A stretch of 45,002 bases of DNA. Origin: an uncultured Collinsella sp. GTDB lineage: Bacteria; Actinomycetota; Coriobacteriia; Coriobacteriales; Coriobacteriaceae. The DNA lies in contig CABURR010000010.1 in NCBI GenBank assembly GCA_902493985.1, forward strand, positions 1 to 45,002. Direction: 5' to 3'. Positions 31,627 to 39,316 of the stretch are shown one piece after another. The notes below the pieces were generated by a model. It saw nothing but the letters and a program-made list of their open reading frames with translations, was not told the origin of the DNA and made no database searches. The translations under genes and the position numbers were made by a program. How positions within the stretch are numbered: position 1 is the stretch's first letter; every line of letters begins with the position of its first letter.

Positions 31627-32442
31627 ATGAGCGATTTCCATATGGTGGTGTGCGTCAAGGCGGTGCCGGGCAGCACCGAGGTCAAGATGGACCCCAAGAC
31701 CAATACCATCGTGCGCGATGGCAAGCAGGCGGTCATTAATCCCTTTGATGCGAGCGCTTTGGAATGCGCGCTGGCGCTGAAAGACGACTTTATCGGCTTT
31801 GGCATGGACGTGCGCGTGACGGTGGTGTCGATGGGCATCCCCGCGACCGAGTCGCTGCTGCGCGACTGCATCGCTCGAGGTGCCGACGACGCGCTGCTGT
31901 TGACCGATCGCGCCTTTGCAGGTGCCGATACCCTGGCAACCACCTATGCCCTCAAGTGCGGCATCGAGGCGCTCGACGAGGACTTCGACCTGCTCATCTG
32001 CGGCAAGATGGCGGTGGACGGCGATACGGCGCAAATCGGCCCCGAGCTGGCCGGTGCTTTTGAGATTCCCTGTGTGACCGACGTGAGCTGCGTGCAGAGC
32101 GCGGGCTTTACGACCTGTGGTTCACTGGCGCTTGTTCACGGCTGCGATGCCGGCGAGGAGACGGTCTATCTTGAGATGCCGTGTGCGATGACGACCGCCA
32201 AGGAGATCGGCCAGCTGCGTATGCCGAGCATTGCCGGTATTCGCGCGGCGGAGGAGGCGGACGTGTGCGTGGTCAGTGCCGCCGACGTGAACGCCGATCC
32301 CTCGCGTTGCGGCCTTGCCGGATCACCGACACAGGTCGTGCGATCGTTTGTGCCCGACCGCGACCAAACGTGCGAGGACGTTGACGGAACGGCGTCCGAG
32401 CAGGCGGCAAAACTTGCCAAGATTATCGAGGAGATGGCATAG
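31627..32442 (+). CDS. etfB: Electron transfer flavoprotein beta subunit (LctB-like)
   Basis: A 271-aa EtfB. The family blocks are visible: MVVCVKAVPGSTEVKMDP at the start, VINPFDASALECALAL, the GADDALLLTDRAFAGADTLA region and LLICGKMAVDGDTAQIGPELA. EtfB pairs with EtfA; in bifurcating complexes it binds the FAD that splits electrons between NAD and ferredoxin. The ATG at 31627 lies eight bases after AAAGGGGGC; a GTG at 31621 overlaps the previous stop and is less well spaced. The operon order is dehydrogenase, EtfB, Fd-EtfA. It carries fixed coupling to the preceding gene. Confidence 0.92.
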   Translation: MSDFHMVVCVKAVPGSTEVKMDPKTNTIVRDGKQAVINPFDASALECALALKDDFIGFGMDVRVTVVSMGIPATESLLRDCIARGADDALLLTDRAFAGADTLATTYALKCGIEALDEDFDLLICGKMAVDGDTAQIGPELAGAFEIPCVTDVSCVQSAGFTTCGSLALVHGCDAGEETVYLEMPCAMTTAKEIGQLRMPSIAGIRAAEEADVCVVSAADVNADPSRCGLAGSPTQVVRSFVPDRDQTCEDVDGTASEQAAKLAKIIEEMA

Positions 32443-33648
32443 ATGAGCGGACTGATTATCGATAGCGAAGCCTGTATCGGCTGCGGTCGCTGCGTTCGCG
32501 CCTGCGCCTCGGGCGGCATTGCGGTGGAGGGCGAGCGTCCCAATCGCTGCGCCCACGTGACCGAAGGCTGCATCTTGTGCGGCGGGTGCGTCGATGCCTG
32601 TCCCGTCAACGCTATCTCGATCGAGCGAGACGAAGCTGCCGGCGCGGCAGACCTTGATGCATATCGAGACATTTGGGTATTCGCGCAGACCGACGAGCAC
32701 GATACGGTGAATCCCGTTGCCTATGAGCTCATGGGCAAGGGCCGCGAGCTTGCCGATGCTCGTGGCTGCCGTCTGGTGGCGCTGGTCGGTATGGGTCCCG
32801 AGGGTTCTCTCGGTGACCTGGAGCATCTGGTTTGCGCGGGCGCCGACGAAGTCCTGGCCTGTCGCGACGAGCGCCTGCGCCAAAACGATGCGGAGGTCTA
32901 CGCCCGCTTGATCTGCGATTTGGTAGCCGAACGCAAACCCGAGGCCATCTTATACGGCGCGACCGCTTTTGGCCGCGAACTGGCACCCGGCGTTGCTGTG
33001 CGTTTGCAGACGGGCCTTACGGCTGACTGCACCGTACTTTCGATGGATACGGAGACGGGACTGCTGCAACAGACGCGTCCGGCGTTTGGCGGCAACCTGA
33101 TGGCCACTATCGTCTGCCCCAATCATCGTCCCCAGATGGCAACGGTTCGTCCCGGCATCTTTAAGGCGCCCGACTTTGACTACGGCCGCTCCGGCACGAT
33201 CACCCAGATATCGCTTGCGGATGATGCTAAGGCTCGTGTCGAGATCTCGATTCCCGCCGAGGAGTGGGGGCAGCAGGCCTCGATCGCCGATGCCGAGCGC
33301 TTGGTCGTGGTGGGCCGCGGCATTGGCTCCAAGAAGAATCTGCCCCTGATGCGAAGGCTCGCCGAGGCTCTGGGAGCCGAGCTTGGCTGCACGCGACCTG
33401 TCGTGGAGGCCGGCTGGTTGGAGTATCGCCATCAGATTGGCCAGACCGGCGTATCGGTTTCGCCCAAGCTTCTCGTGAGTATCGGTGTTTCGGGCGCCAT
33501 CCAGCATCTTGCCGGCATCGGTGGGGCGGAGTGCATTATCGCCATCAACGAGGACCCGGATGCCCCCATTTTCGGCGCTGCCCAGTACAAGGTTGTTGGG
33601 GACGCCGTCGAGGTCGTCGAGGAGCTGCTGGCCCAGCTTGAGCGCTAG
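32443..33648 (+). CDS. etfA: Ferredoxin-fused electron transfer flavoprotein alpha subunit
   Basis: A 401-aa EtfA with an N-terminal ferredoxin domain. Two complete 4Fe-4S motifs are present: Cys11, Cys14, Cys17 and Cys21 (CIGCGRCVRAC), and Cys43, Cys46, Cys49 and Cys53 (CILCGGCVDAC). The EtfA core starts near 70, and the C-terminal FAD domain (about 285-395) has VVVGRGIGSKKNL, VEAGWLEYRHQIGQTG and IAINEDPDAPIF. The added ferredoxin domain is the hallmark of LctC-type subunits, where it passes electrons to or from the bifurcating site. It begins on the base after the etfB stop. Its end overlaps the convergent HD gene by 4 bp. Confidence 0.93.
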   Translation: MSGLIIDSEACIGCGRCVRACASGGIAVEGERPNRCAHVTEGCILCGGCVDACPVNAISIERDEAAGAADLDAYRDIWVFAQTDEHDTVNPVAYELMGKGRELADARGCRLVALVGMGPEGSLGDLEHLVCAGADEVLACRDERLRQNDAEVYARLICDLVAERKPEAILYGATAFGRELAPGVAVRLQTGLTADCTVLSMDTETGLLQQTRPAFGGNLMATIVCPNHRPQMATVRPGIFKAPDFDYGRSGTITQISLADDAKARVEISIPAEEWGQQASIADAERLVVVGRGIGSKKNLPLMRRLAEALGAELGCTRPVVEAGWLEYRHQIGQTGVSVSPKLLVSIGVSGAIQHLAGIGGAECIIAINEDPDAPIFGAAQYKVVGDAVEVVEELLAQLER

Positions 33649-34457
33649 GCGCGCGCCAGCCAGTCGCGCATCTCGTCCTTTAGGCGGCTCCAGGTTGCCT
33701 GCGTGGCGGGGTCGGTAAAGGGCCGCGTAATGCCAAAGGGCGCGTCGAGCAGGCGGTGGATATCGCCCTGTTCGCGCGCCAGCGCGCGGCTTGCTGGATA
33801 GACGAGCTCAAACATAAAGCAGATGAGTCCCACCAAGAAGTCGGCGGGCTCATTGCGCTCATCGCGTGCGACGCAGCGGTGCTCGTCAAAGGCGGCAAGT
33901 GCCGGCGACGAGAAACGGCTGCCGAGAAACGTCTTCTCGTCCACCTTGAGGATGGTGTCGACGGTGCTGTCGGCGATGGTGCGCATAATGTCGATCTTGT
34001 CACCATCGCGCACGATATCGCAGAAGCTTCGCGTGCGCACGTCGAGCTGCGCGGGTAGACGGAAATCGCTGTGATAGGCAATGCTCGCTCGGATGAGCTC
34101 ATCTTCTGCCGGGTCATCGATAAAGTCGCGGATGCTCGTTACGGCGGGTGCATCGGCGGGATTCTCGCCAAAGAGGACCTCGATGCCCAGCGCCGCATGG
34201 CTCATGCTCTCGGCGTCCTTAAAGGTGTCCCAGCGTCGCAGCTGCTCGAAGCGGCCCATATCGTGTAGCAGGCCGCAAAGCCATGCCAGGTCAATATCTT
34301 CTGACGACCAGCCCTGCTCGCGCGCTACGGCATCGCATGCCTCGGCCACGTGGTACGTATGCTCGATTTTGAGCGCGATGCGTGGGTTGGTGGCGTCGTA
34401 GGCATCGGTGTAGCTTTTGAAGGCCGCGCGCGCCCGGTCTCGATCGATAGCTGTCAT
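33645..34457 (-). CDS. HD-domain phosphohydrolase
   Basis: A 270-aa HD-superfamily protein. Metal-binding residues are visible as His33 (KIEHTYHV), His65-Asp66 (GLLHDMGRFEQ) and His87 (ESMSHAALG), with further candidates in YHSDFRLP and VRDGDKIDIM. Members hydrolyse phosphomonoesters or phosphodiesters of nucleotides; the substrate is not readable here. AGGAAG precedes the ATG at 34457. The stop overlaps the stop of Fd-etfA by 4 bp in a convergent arrangement, leaving no room for a dedicated terminator. The gene is otherwise alone. Confidence 0.88.
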   Translation of the reverse strand: MTAIDRDRARAAFKSYTDAYDATNPRIALKIEHTYHVAEACDAVAREQGWSSEDIDLAWLCGLLHDMGRFEQLRRWDTFKDAESMSHAALGIEVLFGENPADAPAVTSIRDFIDDPAEDELIRASIAYHSDFRLPAQLDVRTRSFCDIVRDGDKIDIMRTIADSTVDTILKVDEKTFLGSRFSSPALAAFDEHRCVARDERNEPADFLVGLICFMFELVYPASRALAREQGDIHRLLDAPFGITRPFTDPATQATWSRLKDEMRDWLARA

Positions 34458-34583
34458 AATGACTTCCTAAAAAGTTGTGTCTTTCGATCCGGTGGCAATT
34501 GTAGGTGAACTCGGTTGCTGTCGGATGATGATTCTGCCGTGTCGCTACATGCGGTTCGGAGACCTTGTCAGGATGAGAAGCGT

Positions 34584-35276
34584 ATGGTGCTCAAAATCGT
34601 TAGAACCGTCTGGCCAGTGATGCTTACCTATGTTGCAATAGGCGCGCCGTGCGGAATGATCATGGGGCAGACGGGAATGGAGCCCTGGATGGTCTTTGCC
34701 CTGAGCAGCACGTTTGTGACGGGCAGCGGCCAGTTTATGATCTGCAATCTTTGGCTGGCGGGTGTACCGGCGCCTTCGATTATCGCGAGCGTTGCCGCCA
34801 TCTCCTCGCGTTTTGCGCTTTACTCGGCATCGATCGCGCCGCATCTGACGGGTGCCTCGAAGCGTCAGACGCTGGCTGTTGCCGCGACACTTACCGAGGA
34901 GGCATATGGCATCTCGCTTGCCAAGTTGGTTGAAGGGGAGGATTGGGGCCCGCGCGAGTCCTTTGTGCTCAACGTGATCCTCATCGCAACATGGGGCGTT
35001 TCGTGTACGATGGGCGCCATCGTCGGCGCCGTTGTCGATGTTCCCACCGCCATTGCAGCTTTTGTCTGCACCTCGCTCTTTATCTGCCTGCTCTTTTCGC
35101 AGCGGCTGTCGCGCGGCAACGTTGTCGCGGCGGTTTCGGGCGCGGTGTCCGTCGCCGTATGCAAGTTCTTGGGGTGGACGAATATCGCCGTGCCTGCAAG
35201 CGTGCTCGTCGGCGTTGCCGCGGCGCTTGTGTGCGATGCTCTCGCCGAAGGAAGGGATGCTCGCGATGCCCGTTAA
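34584..35276 (+). CDS. azlC: Branched-chain amino acid exporter, AzlC family
   Basis: A 230-aa membrane protein of the AzlC family, the large subunit of a two-part exporter for branched-chain amino acids. Family blocks are GAPCGMIMGQTGMEPW, SSTFVTGSGQFM, SRFALYSASIAPHL and TEEAYGISLAKL. About six hydrophobic helices follow. The ATG at 34584 has AGGATGAGAAG upstream; the longer frame starting at 34515 gives a non-family leader. It overlaps azlD by 11 bp. Substrates beyond branched-chain amino acids, including analogues such as azaleucine, are known for the family. Confidence 0.9.
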   Translation: MVLKIVRTVWPVMLTYVAIGAPCGMIMGQTGMEPWMVFALSSTFVTGSGQFMICNLWLAGVPAPSIIASVAAISSRFALYSASIAPHLTGASKRQTLAVAATLTEEAYGISLAKLVEGEDWGPRESFVLNVILIATWGVSCTMGAIVGAVVDVPTAIAAFVCTSLFICLLFSQRLSRGNVVAAVSGAVSVAVCKFLGWTNIAVPASVLVGVAAALVCDALAEGRDARDAR

Positions 35277-35589
35277 TGAGTTTTTGGTCCTGTGGCTGTC
35301 GTCGTGGGCGGCCATCGCATTTTTCCGCATTGCCCCAGTGTTTGCCTTGCGCGGGAGAACGCTGTCGCCCCGCGTTACCGAGGCCTTGGGTTATATTCCG
35401 CCCGCTGCCTTTGCGGCACTGGTCGCTAACGATTTGATAAGCCCTGGCGCTTTCGACGCCGGCTTGTGGCAGGGCTTGATTCCCTGGATTGCGGCTGCCG
35501 GTGTCGTGGCGGTGGCAATCAAGACAAAATCGATGCTGTGGTGCTGCGTCTCGGGCATCGTACTCTATATTGTCTTGAGCCTTATATAG
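35266..35589 (+). CDS. azlD: Branched-chain amino acid exporter, AzlD family
   Basis: A 107-aa protein with four hydrophobic helices, of the usual AzlD length. The pattern WAAIAFFRIAPVFALRGR, then the TEALGYIPPAAFAALVAN stretch, fits the family. AzlD is the small partner of AzlC in the exporter. The ATG at 35266 overlaps the azlC stop and is preceded by AAGGAAGGG at a good distance; another ATG at 35257 sits too close to that site. Translation is probably coupled. Confidence 0.88.
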   Translation: MPVNEFLVLWLSSWAAIAFFRIAPVFALRGRTLSPRVTEALGYIPPAAFAALVANDLISPGAFDAGLWQGLIPWIAAAGVVAVAIKTKSMLWCCVSGIVLYIVLSLI

Positions 35590-35739
35590 GGCTGGCGTCG
35601 CGGGCGCCGAATCTCGTTCCATCCCAACTTGTAGAATTTTTCACCGAGCTGGTCTATTTCTTCTGGTACCATGGTCAAACTTTACTGTAGCAAAGCGTGA
35701 CGTGGGCTTTTGTACCCCGTCAGCGGAAATGGGGGTTTC

Positions 35740-36762
35740 ATGGCACAGGAAGCAACCGCCAACGAGCAAAAGAAATTCAAGGTCCCGCGCATCCCGGGCG
35801 ACATCATGATCTATCCCATGATCGTCGGTCTTTTGCTAAACACCTTCTGCCCGCAGGTTTTTGAGATCGGCGGCTTCTTTACGGCTGCCTGCCGCGGTGG
35901 CTCCAATACCATCGTCGCCGCGATCCTGCTGTTTGTGGGCGCCGGCATCAGCTTTAAGTCCACGCCGGGCGCCATCAAGACCGGTATCGTCGTGCTGATC
36001 CCCAAGCTGGTCGTCGCAGCGGCTCTCGGCCTGGGCGTGGCATATTTCTTTAACGACAACTTCCTGGGTCTGAGCTCTGTGTCTATCATCGGCGGCATCA
36101 CGTTTTGCAACATGGCGCTCTATACGGGCATCATGGGCGAGTTCGGCGATGAGTCCGAGCAGGGCGCCGTCGGTATCCTGTTCTTTACGGCCGGCCCCGC
36201 CGTCACGATGATCATCCTCGGTGTCTCGGGTCTCGCCAACATCCCCGTCGGCACTATCATCGGATCCATCCTGCCGCTTGTTATCGGCATGGTCCTGGGC
36301 AACTTGTTCCCGTTTATCAAGAACCTGCTGGTCCCCGGCGCCAATCCCGCGATCGCTGTCATCGGTTTTCAGCTCGGTGCGTCCATGAGCCTTTCGAGCT
36401 TCATCACCGGCGGCATTTCGGGCATCCTGCTGGGCCTCATCACGCTCTTTATCGTCGGTCCCATTACCTTTGCCTTCGAGCACCTGTGTGGCGGCAACGG
36501 CAAGGCGGCCGTTGCCTGCTCCACCATTGCCGGCACGGCCATGACCACGCCGGTCGCCCTCGCCGAGGTCGCTCCGCGCTATGCCGAGCTTGCGCCCACC
36601 GCGTATGCGCAGATCGCCACTGCCGTCATCATCACGGCAATCATGGCCCCGATTCTGACTGGCTGGGTCGATAAGAAGTTCTGCCACGGCAAAGAGGATC
36701 TGTCGGTCGAAGGCGTCGAGGCTATTGAGGAGGCCGTCGCGACCGACATCGACGGCGAGTAA
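35740..36762 (+). CDS. kdgT: 2-keto-3-deoxygluconate permease family transporter
   Basis: A 340-aa membrane protein of the KdgT family, with about ten hydrophobic helices. Family blocks include PGDIMIYPMIVGLLLNTFCP, GAGISFKSTPGAIKTG, GGITFCNMALYTGIMGEFGD and AGTAMTTPVALAEVAP. KdgT imports 2-keto-3-deoxygluconate, a product of pectin and glucuronate breakdown, by proton symport. The rest of the pathway (KdgK, KdgA) is not in the window, so substrate identity rests on homology only. The ATG at 35740 has GGGGG upstream; the earlier in-frame codon at 35710 lacks support. It is followed by the terminator at 36809-36850. Confidence 0.85.
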   Translation: MAQEATANEQKKFKVPRIPGDIMIYPMIVGLLLNTFCPQVFEIGGFFTAACRGGSNTIVAAILLFVGAGISFKSTPGAIKTGIVVLIPKLVVAAALGLGVAYFFNDNFLGLSSVSIIGGITFCNMALYTGIMGEFGDESEQGAVGILFFTAGPAVTMIILGVSGLANIPVGTIIGSILPLVIGMVLGNLFPFIKNLLVPGANPAIAVIGFQLGASMSLSSFITGGISGILLGLITLFIVGPITFAFEHLCGGNGKAAVACSTIAGTAMTTPVALAEVAPRYAELAPTAYAQIATAVIITAIMAPILTGWVDKKFCHGKEDLSVEGVEAIEEAVATDIDGE

Positions 36763-36808
36763 CGGCCGTTACCGATAATTGATTCCGGCGTGCAGTTCGC
36801 GCCGTCCG

Positions 36809-36850
36809 AGCGCCCGAACGGAAACTGTTTTGCAGTGATGTTCGGGCGCT
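36809..36850 (+). terminator. Terminator after the KdgT-type permease
   Basis: AGCGCCCGAAC at 36809-36819 pairs perfectly with 36840-36850 around a 20-nt loop. A short T-containing tail follows. It separates the permease from the diguanylate cyclase gene. Confidence 0.75.
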
Positions 36851-36950
36851 TTGCTATTATTCCCCTTACCCCTGCAGAGAAAGGGGCGTTTGGCGCCTGG
36901 GCGCGACTCGGGCGATTCTGGCCACTTGGATATAGAGGGAATGGCACCTG

Positions 36951-38093
36951 GTGATTAAGGCACTCAAGATCGAGATATTCCTGCTGTGCATGATTATTCT
37001 TATCGGACTTGCCGTACGAAGTCGTCGCTCCCTGTTCTCGAGCACCCAGCAGCTTTTGTTTAGCATGCTGGGCTACACGTCTGCTGCCTACATTTTCTTC
37101 GATATGATCTGGACGCTCTCGGACGGCGTGAGCACTCCTGTAGGCATTACGGCCAACTGGATTTCCAACGCGGTTTCGTTTTCGCTGTTCGCCATCGCGT
37201 GCCTCATTTGGTTTTTCTATTCCGAGACGATGCAGGGCTCACGGCTTCTGACCACGCCCTATAGGGTGATACTTTTAACGTTGCCAACCGCTTTGGTGGT
37301 CGTGTTGGCATTTACCAGCTACTGGACGCACACTATGTTCTATATCGATACGCAGGGCGTATATCGTCGCGGAGCGCTTTATATGATTCAGCCTATCGTT
37401 AGCTACTGCTACGTCATATATACGTCCTTGCATGCCTTTATTCAGGCTCGAAAAGTCGAAAGCTTGCAAAAGAAGGCCATTTATCGCACCCTCGCCTTTT
37501 TTGCGGTTCCCGCTCTGGTGGGCGGTACCTTCCAGGTTTTGTTTTCGGTACCGGGCCTTTGTGTCGGTATAACGCTGAGCATCCTGCTGCTCTACATCAT
37601 CTGCCAGGAGCAGCTGATCTCGACCGACCCGTTGACTGGCCTTAACAATCGCAACCGTTTTGAGACCTATATGCTGTCGCTGTTCTCGGGTACTGACCAG
37701 GCCGAGGGTGTGTATCTGCTGATGATGGATGCTGACGGTTTTAAGCAGATTAACGATCGCTATGGACATGTGGAGGGTGACCATGCTCTTCAGGTAATAT
37801 CCGCTGCGCTCAAAGAGGTCTGCTCGGCGTCTGGTGGCTTTATCGCGCGTTATGGTGGCGATGAGTTCGTGGTGCTCCAAAAGGCAGCGGCGGAACAGGA
37901 TATCATGCATCTGTGCGCGACAATCAACGACGAGCTCGCGCATGCCGAGGTGCCGTATGCATTGCGGATGTCCATCGGTTGCGCGCGGGTCGGCGATAGC
38001 GTTGATACCTGGCAAGACTTACTTCGCGCTGCCGATGCAGAGCTCTATCGCGTCAAGGCCGAGAAAAAGAAAGCCGGCGTACAAATACGCTAG
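36951..38093 (+). CDS. Membrane diguanylate cyclase (GGDEF)
   Basis: A 380-aa protein with about seven transmembrane helices in residues 1-215, similar to 7TM sensor modules, followed by a GGDEF domain at about 220-375. STDPLTGLNNRNRFE marks its start and the active-site motif GGDEF is intact at 302-306. The residues before it (ASGG) are not RxxD, so the usual inhibitory I-site is absent. It should make cyclic di-GMP from GTP at the membrane in response to an unknown signal. The GTG at 36951 has AGAGGG eleven bases upstream. A perfect terminator follows at 38094. No EAL or PilZ partner is in the window. Confidence 0.88.
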   Translation: MIKALKIEIFLLCMIILIGLAVRSRRSLFSSTQQLLFSMLGYTSAAYIFFDMIWTLSDGVSTPVGITANWISNAVSFSLFAIACLIWFFYSETMQGSRLLTTPYRVILLTLPTALVVVLAFTSYWTHTMFYIDTQGVYRRGALYMIQPIVSYCYVIYTSLHAFIQARKVESLQKKAIYRTLAFFAVPALVGGTFQVLFSVPGLCVGITLSILLLYIICQEQLISTDPLTGLNNRNRFETYMLSLFSGTDQAEGVYLLMMDADGFKQINDRYGHVEGDHALQVISAALKEVCSASGGFIARYGGDEFVVLQKAAAEQDIMHLCATINDELAHAEVPYALRMSIGCARVGDSVDTWQDLLRAADAELYRVKAEKKKAGVQIR

Positions 38094-38133
38094 AAAAGGG
38101 GCGCACGACCGTGTTTGGTCGTGCGCCCCTTTT
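38094..38133 (+). terminator. Strong terminator after the diguanylate cyclase
   Basis: A perfect 17-bp stem, 38094-38110 with 38117-38133, starts with four A residues and ends with four T residues around a six-base loop. It begins on the base after the stop codon. It can also act for minus-strand transcripts from the EamA gene. Confidence 0.92.
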
Positions 38134-38281
38134 GCGTTTGTGGGGGGCCGCCGGCCATAATGCCCAGGCGCGGTGCGGCAAGACGGGCGTCTGCCGCCGC
38201 GACTCGGTACGAAATCAACGAGAACCAGTGTGCTCCATTAAGCTAAAGTATGCGAATGCCCTCCCTAAAAAGGTGAGCTCG

Positions 38282-39217
38282 CTAGGCTTTTTTGGGCCTG
38301 TTGACGATGATGATGCCGCCGCAGACCAACAGCAGGGCAACGATGACGGTAACGGGGCTCGTGCCCGCGCCTTCGCCGAGCAGTAGCGCGCTCAGTAGCA
38401 CACCAAAGACGGGGTTCATAAACCCAAAGACCGAGACGCGGCTGACGGGGTTGACGGCAAGCAGGCGCGACCACAGCGAGTAGGCGACCGCGGAGATAAG
38501 CGCCATGTAGATGATGAGCACGATGGCGGGGACAATCGCCGTGGGGGAGAGCGCGCCACCCATCAAAAAGCCGATGGCGGTGAGGACCAGGCCGCCGACT
38601 AAAAACTGCCAGCCGGCAAGCAAAACACCGTCGTGCTTGCGCGAGAAGATGCCGATCAGGCAGGTCGAAAGAGCACCCGCGACAGTGGAGGCTAGGATAA
38701 AGCCCTCGCCATCGAGCCTGAAGCCAAAGGTGCCATCTGCGCCCGAAAGGTTGACGAGCGCGACGCCGGCAAAGCCCAGCGCACAGCCAAGCACCTTGGC
38801 CGTATTGAGCTTCTCGGTGTGAAATGCCAGGGCGGCAAAGAGGATTGCGAGGAAGTTGGCGCTGGCCTCGATGATGGAGCTCGACATGGCGCTGGCGCGC
38901 GAGAGGCCCAGATAGAAAAAGAAGTACTGCCCGATAGTCTGGAAGAGCGACAAGACAAAGATGGGCTTGATGTCGCGCGCTTGCGGTATGAGGGGGCGGC
39001 GTTGGGCCGCGCTCATCCCAACGATAACCAGGGCGCCGGCAAGCGTAAAGCGTAAACCTGCAAAGAGCAGCTGCGAAGCGCTGTCGTGCGCCGGGATACC
39101 AAAGAGTGCGTAGCCGATCTTGATGCAGGGAAAGGCCGATCCCCAGAGTGCACAGCAAACAAGACAGCCCAGGATGAGTCCGGGCAGGGTGGCGAGATAC
39201 GGCTTGCGGCTTTCCAT
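38282..39217 (-). CDS. EamA-family (DMT) exporter
   Basis: A 311-aa membrane protein with ten predicted helices in two EamA repeats. The first has GSAFPCIKIGYALFG and GLSRASAMSSSIIEASANF, the second GALSTCLIGIFSRK, YSLWSRLLAVNPV and SVFGFMNPVFGVLLSALLLGE. Members export amino acids or other metabolites; the substrate is unknown. AGGAAGGACATC precedes the ATG at 39217, so the earlier in-frame start is not needed. The gene is preceded by the purL terminator, so it has its own promoter. Confidence 0.9.
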   Translation of the reverse strand: MESRKPYLATLPGLILGCLVCCALWGSAFPCIKIGYALFGIPAHDSASQLLFAGLRFTLAGALVIVGMSAAQRRPLIPQARDIKPIFVLSLFQTIGQYFFFYLGLSRASAMSSSIIEASANFLAILFAALAFHTEKLNTAKVLGCALGFAGVALVNLSGADGTFGFRLDGEGFILASTVAGALSTCLIGIFSRKHDGVLLAGWQFLVGGLVLTAIGFLMGGALSPTAIVPAIVLIIYMALISAVAYSLWSRLLAVNPVSRVSVFGFMNPVFGVLLSALLLGEGAGTSPVTVIVALLLVCGGIIIVNRPKKA

Positions 39218-39242
39218 GATGTCCTTCCTACATGCGCGAAGC

Positions 39243-39279
39243 AAAAAAGAACCCGCCACCGGATGTGTCGGTGGCGGGT
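39243..39279 (-). terminator. Terminator after purL
   Basis: Read on the minus strand, ACCCGCCACCG (39279-39269) pairs with CGGTGGCGGGT (39261-39251) around a seven-base loop, and a T-rich tail (TTCTTTTTT) follows to 39243. It lies 38 bp after the purL stop. Confidence 0.88.
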
Positions 39280-39316
39280 GTTGTTACCCGAAGGGATTGT
39301 ACCCGATGGGAAAGGT

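Noticed and set aside
36763..36950. Cyclic di-GMP riboswitch before the diguanylate cyclase gene
   Set aside because: The conserved GEMM core was not found; the structured part is the terminator of the preceding permease gene.
36941..36958. Five-codon upstream frame overlapping the GGDEF start
   Set aside because: ATG with AGAGGG and a stop after five codons could be a leader peptide, but such frames arise by chance and the same AGAGGG can serve the GTG at 36951.
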